From contig JAUTXW010003824.1 in NCBI GenBank assembly GCA_030620095.1, forward strand, positions 124,001 through 188,000: a DNA stretch of 64,000 bases, given 5' to 3'. Shown one piece after another: positions 62,645 to 64,000 of the stretch. Source of the DNA: Kuschelorhynchus macadamiae. Taxonomy: Eukaryota; Arthropoda; Insecta; Coleoptera; Curculionidae. The notes below the pieces were generated by a model, which was not told the origin of the DNA, ran no database searches, and was given only the letters and a program-made list of their open reading frames with translations. The stretch's first letter is position 1; each line of letters starts with the position of its first letter. The translations under genes and the position numbers were made by a program.

Positions 62645-64000
62645 AATCAATATATTACGTAAATTGTTTGCATACAGTTTGCCAATTAGAAATATTTGAA
62701 ATTTCGTTATTTCTGTACAATAAATAAGGTATTAAGGTAGATGCACGTAGGTCTTATCGAATTGAAAGGACCACTTATTTCCTTAACAATATTAATTACA
62801 ATAATAATTTTCGGCATAAAATTCTTGCCGTTCTATTCTAAGAAATTAAATAACATGTAATAAATCCAAGAGTATAAGATATTTGTATTAATTATTCTAA
62901 AAACAGCGCAATATGGGTTTTGGTATCCTAAAAGGTAATATGTTGTCATATTAAGGTTGTAATATAACTACTGATATTTTTGATTATTTTGGTTTATCGA
63001 TCGAAGACGTTTTGCGACTGGAATTTATTAAAAGCACATAGAATTGCCATTTATCCATCTAAACTATTATAAGAGTCGATAGAGGAAAACAAAATTAATA
63101 AAAGCAATATATTATGTAAATTGATTGCATACAGTTTGCCAGTTAGAAATATTTCCAATGTCGTTATTTCTCTACAATAAAGAAGGTATTAAGGTACATA
63201 CTACTAGGTCTTATCGAATTGAAAGGGTCACTTATTTCTTTAACAATATTAATTACAATAACAATTGTCAGCATAAAATTCTTCCCGTTGTATTCTAAGA
63301 AATTAAATTACATATAATAAACCTAAGAGTATAAGATATTTGAATTAATTATTCTAAAAACAGCGCAATATGGGTTTTGGTATCCTAAAAGGAAATATGT
63401 TGTCATATTAAGGCCGTAATATAACTACTGATAAATTTTTGATTATTTTGGCTTATCGATCGAAGACGTTTTTGCGGCTCGAATTTATTAAAAGCACATA
63501 GAATTGCCATTTATCCATCTAAACTATTATAAGAATGGATAGAGGAAAACAAAATTAATAAAAGCAATATATTATGTAAATTGATTGCATACAGTTTGCC
63601 AATTAGAAATATTTCCAATTTCGTTATTTCTGTACAATAAAGAGGATATTAAGGTACATGCAACTAGGTCTTATGGAATTCAAAGGTTCACTTATTTCTT
63701 TAACAATATTAATTACAATAACAATTTTCGGCATAAAATTCTTCCCGTTGTATTCTAAGAAATTAAATAACATATAATAAACCCAAGAGTATAAGATATT
63801 TTAATTAATTATTCTAAAAATAGCGCAATATGGGTTTTGGTATCCTAAAAGGTAATATGTTGTCATATTAAGGCCGTAATATAACTACTGATATATTTTT
63901 GATTATTTTGGTTTATCGATCAAAGTCGTTTTTGCGACTGGAATTTAATTAAAGGACATAGAATTGCGATTTATCTATTTAAACTGTTTTAAGCGTCGAT
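62645..64000 (+). repeat. About 460-bp tandem repeat array, open to the right
   Basis: Three consecutive units begin with CAATATATTA at 62648, 63105 and 63565 (periods 457 and 460). Each contains GCATACAGTTTGCCA, AACAGCGCAATATGGGTTTT, ATCGATCGAAGACG and CATAGAATTGCCATTTATC. Units are highly similar with scattered substitutions and 1-bp indels. The array runs past the window edge. No open frame persists through a unit. Confidence 0.95.

Overview
The window looks like insect nuclear DNA, and a beetle or a similar TE-rich insect is my best guess. It is AT-rich, its genes have GT-AG introns, there are long (TA)n tracts, and most of the sequence is decayed transposons of insect type (mariner/Tc1-like, hAT, R1/Jockey-like LINEs, Penelope-like elements). 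No bacterial, organellar or rRNA content was seen.

Host genes. Two tandem minus-strand copies of a secreted flavin amine oxidase (spermine/acetylpolyamine-oxidase family) occupy the left 38 kb. Copy A has exon 1 at 18412-18592, exon 2 at 9996-10278 and exon 3 at 4941-5505; its last exons lie beyond the left edge. Copy B has five exons (38107-38287, 36306-36588, 31668-32232, 28024-28236, 26617-26863). The first three exons have the same lengths in both copies (181, 283, 565 bp), so they arose by duplication. Copy B shows signs of decay: a lost FAD-motif glycine, a lost pocket histidine, and an exon 4/5 phase mismatch.

The introns are filled by mobile DNA. Copy A holds a Tc1/mariner-like element with a nested foldback (6.1-9.1 kb), a LINE with ORF1 and ORF2 remnants (10.4-13.5 kb), a long (TA)n tract, a second LINE (15.4-16.8 kb) and dispersed repeat arrays. 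Copy B holds a LINE (29.1 kb), a mariner (32.9-34.5 kb) and two inverted repeats. Between the genes lie a packaging-ATPase-like fragment (21.1-21.5 kb) and a decayed hAT transposase (22.6-24.6 kb).

The most interesting repeats are about 215-bp units at 16.8-17.5, 19.2-19.8 and 20.3-20.6 kb. Several units carry a hammerhead-ribozyme-like signature: CTGANGA, a short hairpin, then GAAACGTC, closed by a short helix I. This is what animal retrozymes look like. The same layout with compensating base changes lies at the window start and at the 3' end of a Penelope-like element (41.5-43.2 kb), the kind of element thought to mobilise retrozymes.

The right part (39-60 kb) holds two Penelope-like elements with GIY-YIG remnants, a 4.3-kb mariner with roughly 0.9-kb inverted termini, another mariner, a hAT-like element with a target-site duplication that splits a reverse transcriptase, and a LINE scrap. 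From 60.2 kb the sequence changes: heat-shock-element-like sites, a TATA box, an initiator-like site, a 19-codon ORF, a POU-octamer palindrome and, from 62.6 kb to the right edge, about 460-bp tandem repeats. The layout resembles the hsr-omega heat-shock lncRNA locus of flies, or the 5' end of a heat-shock gene lying further right.
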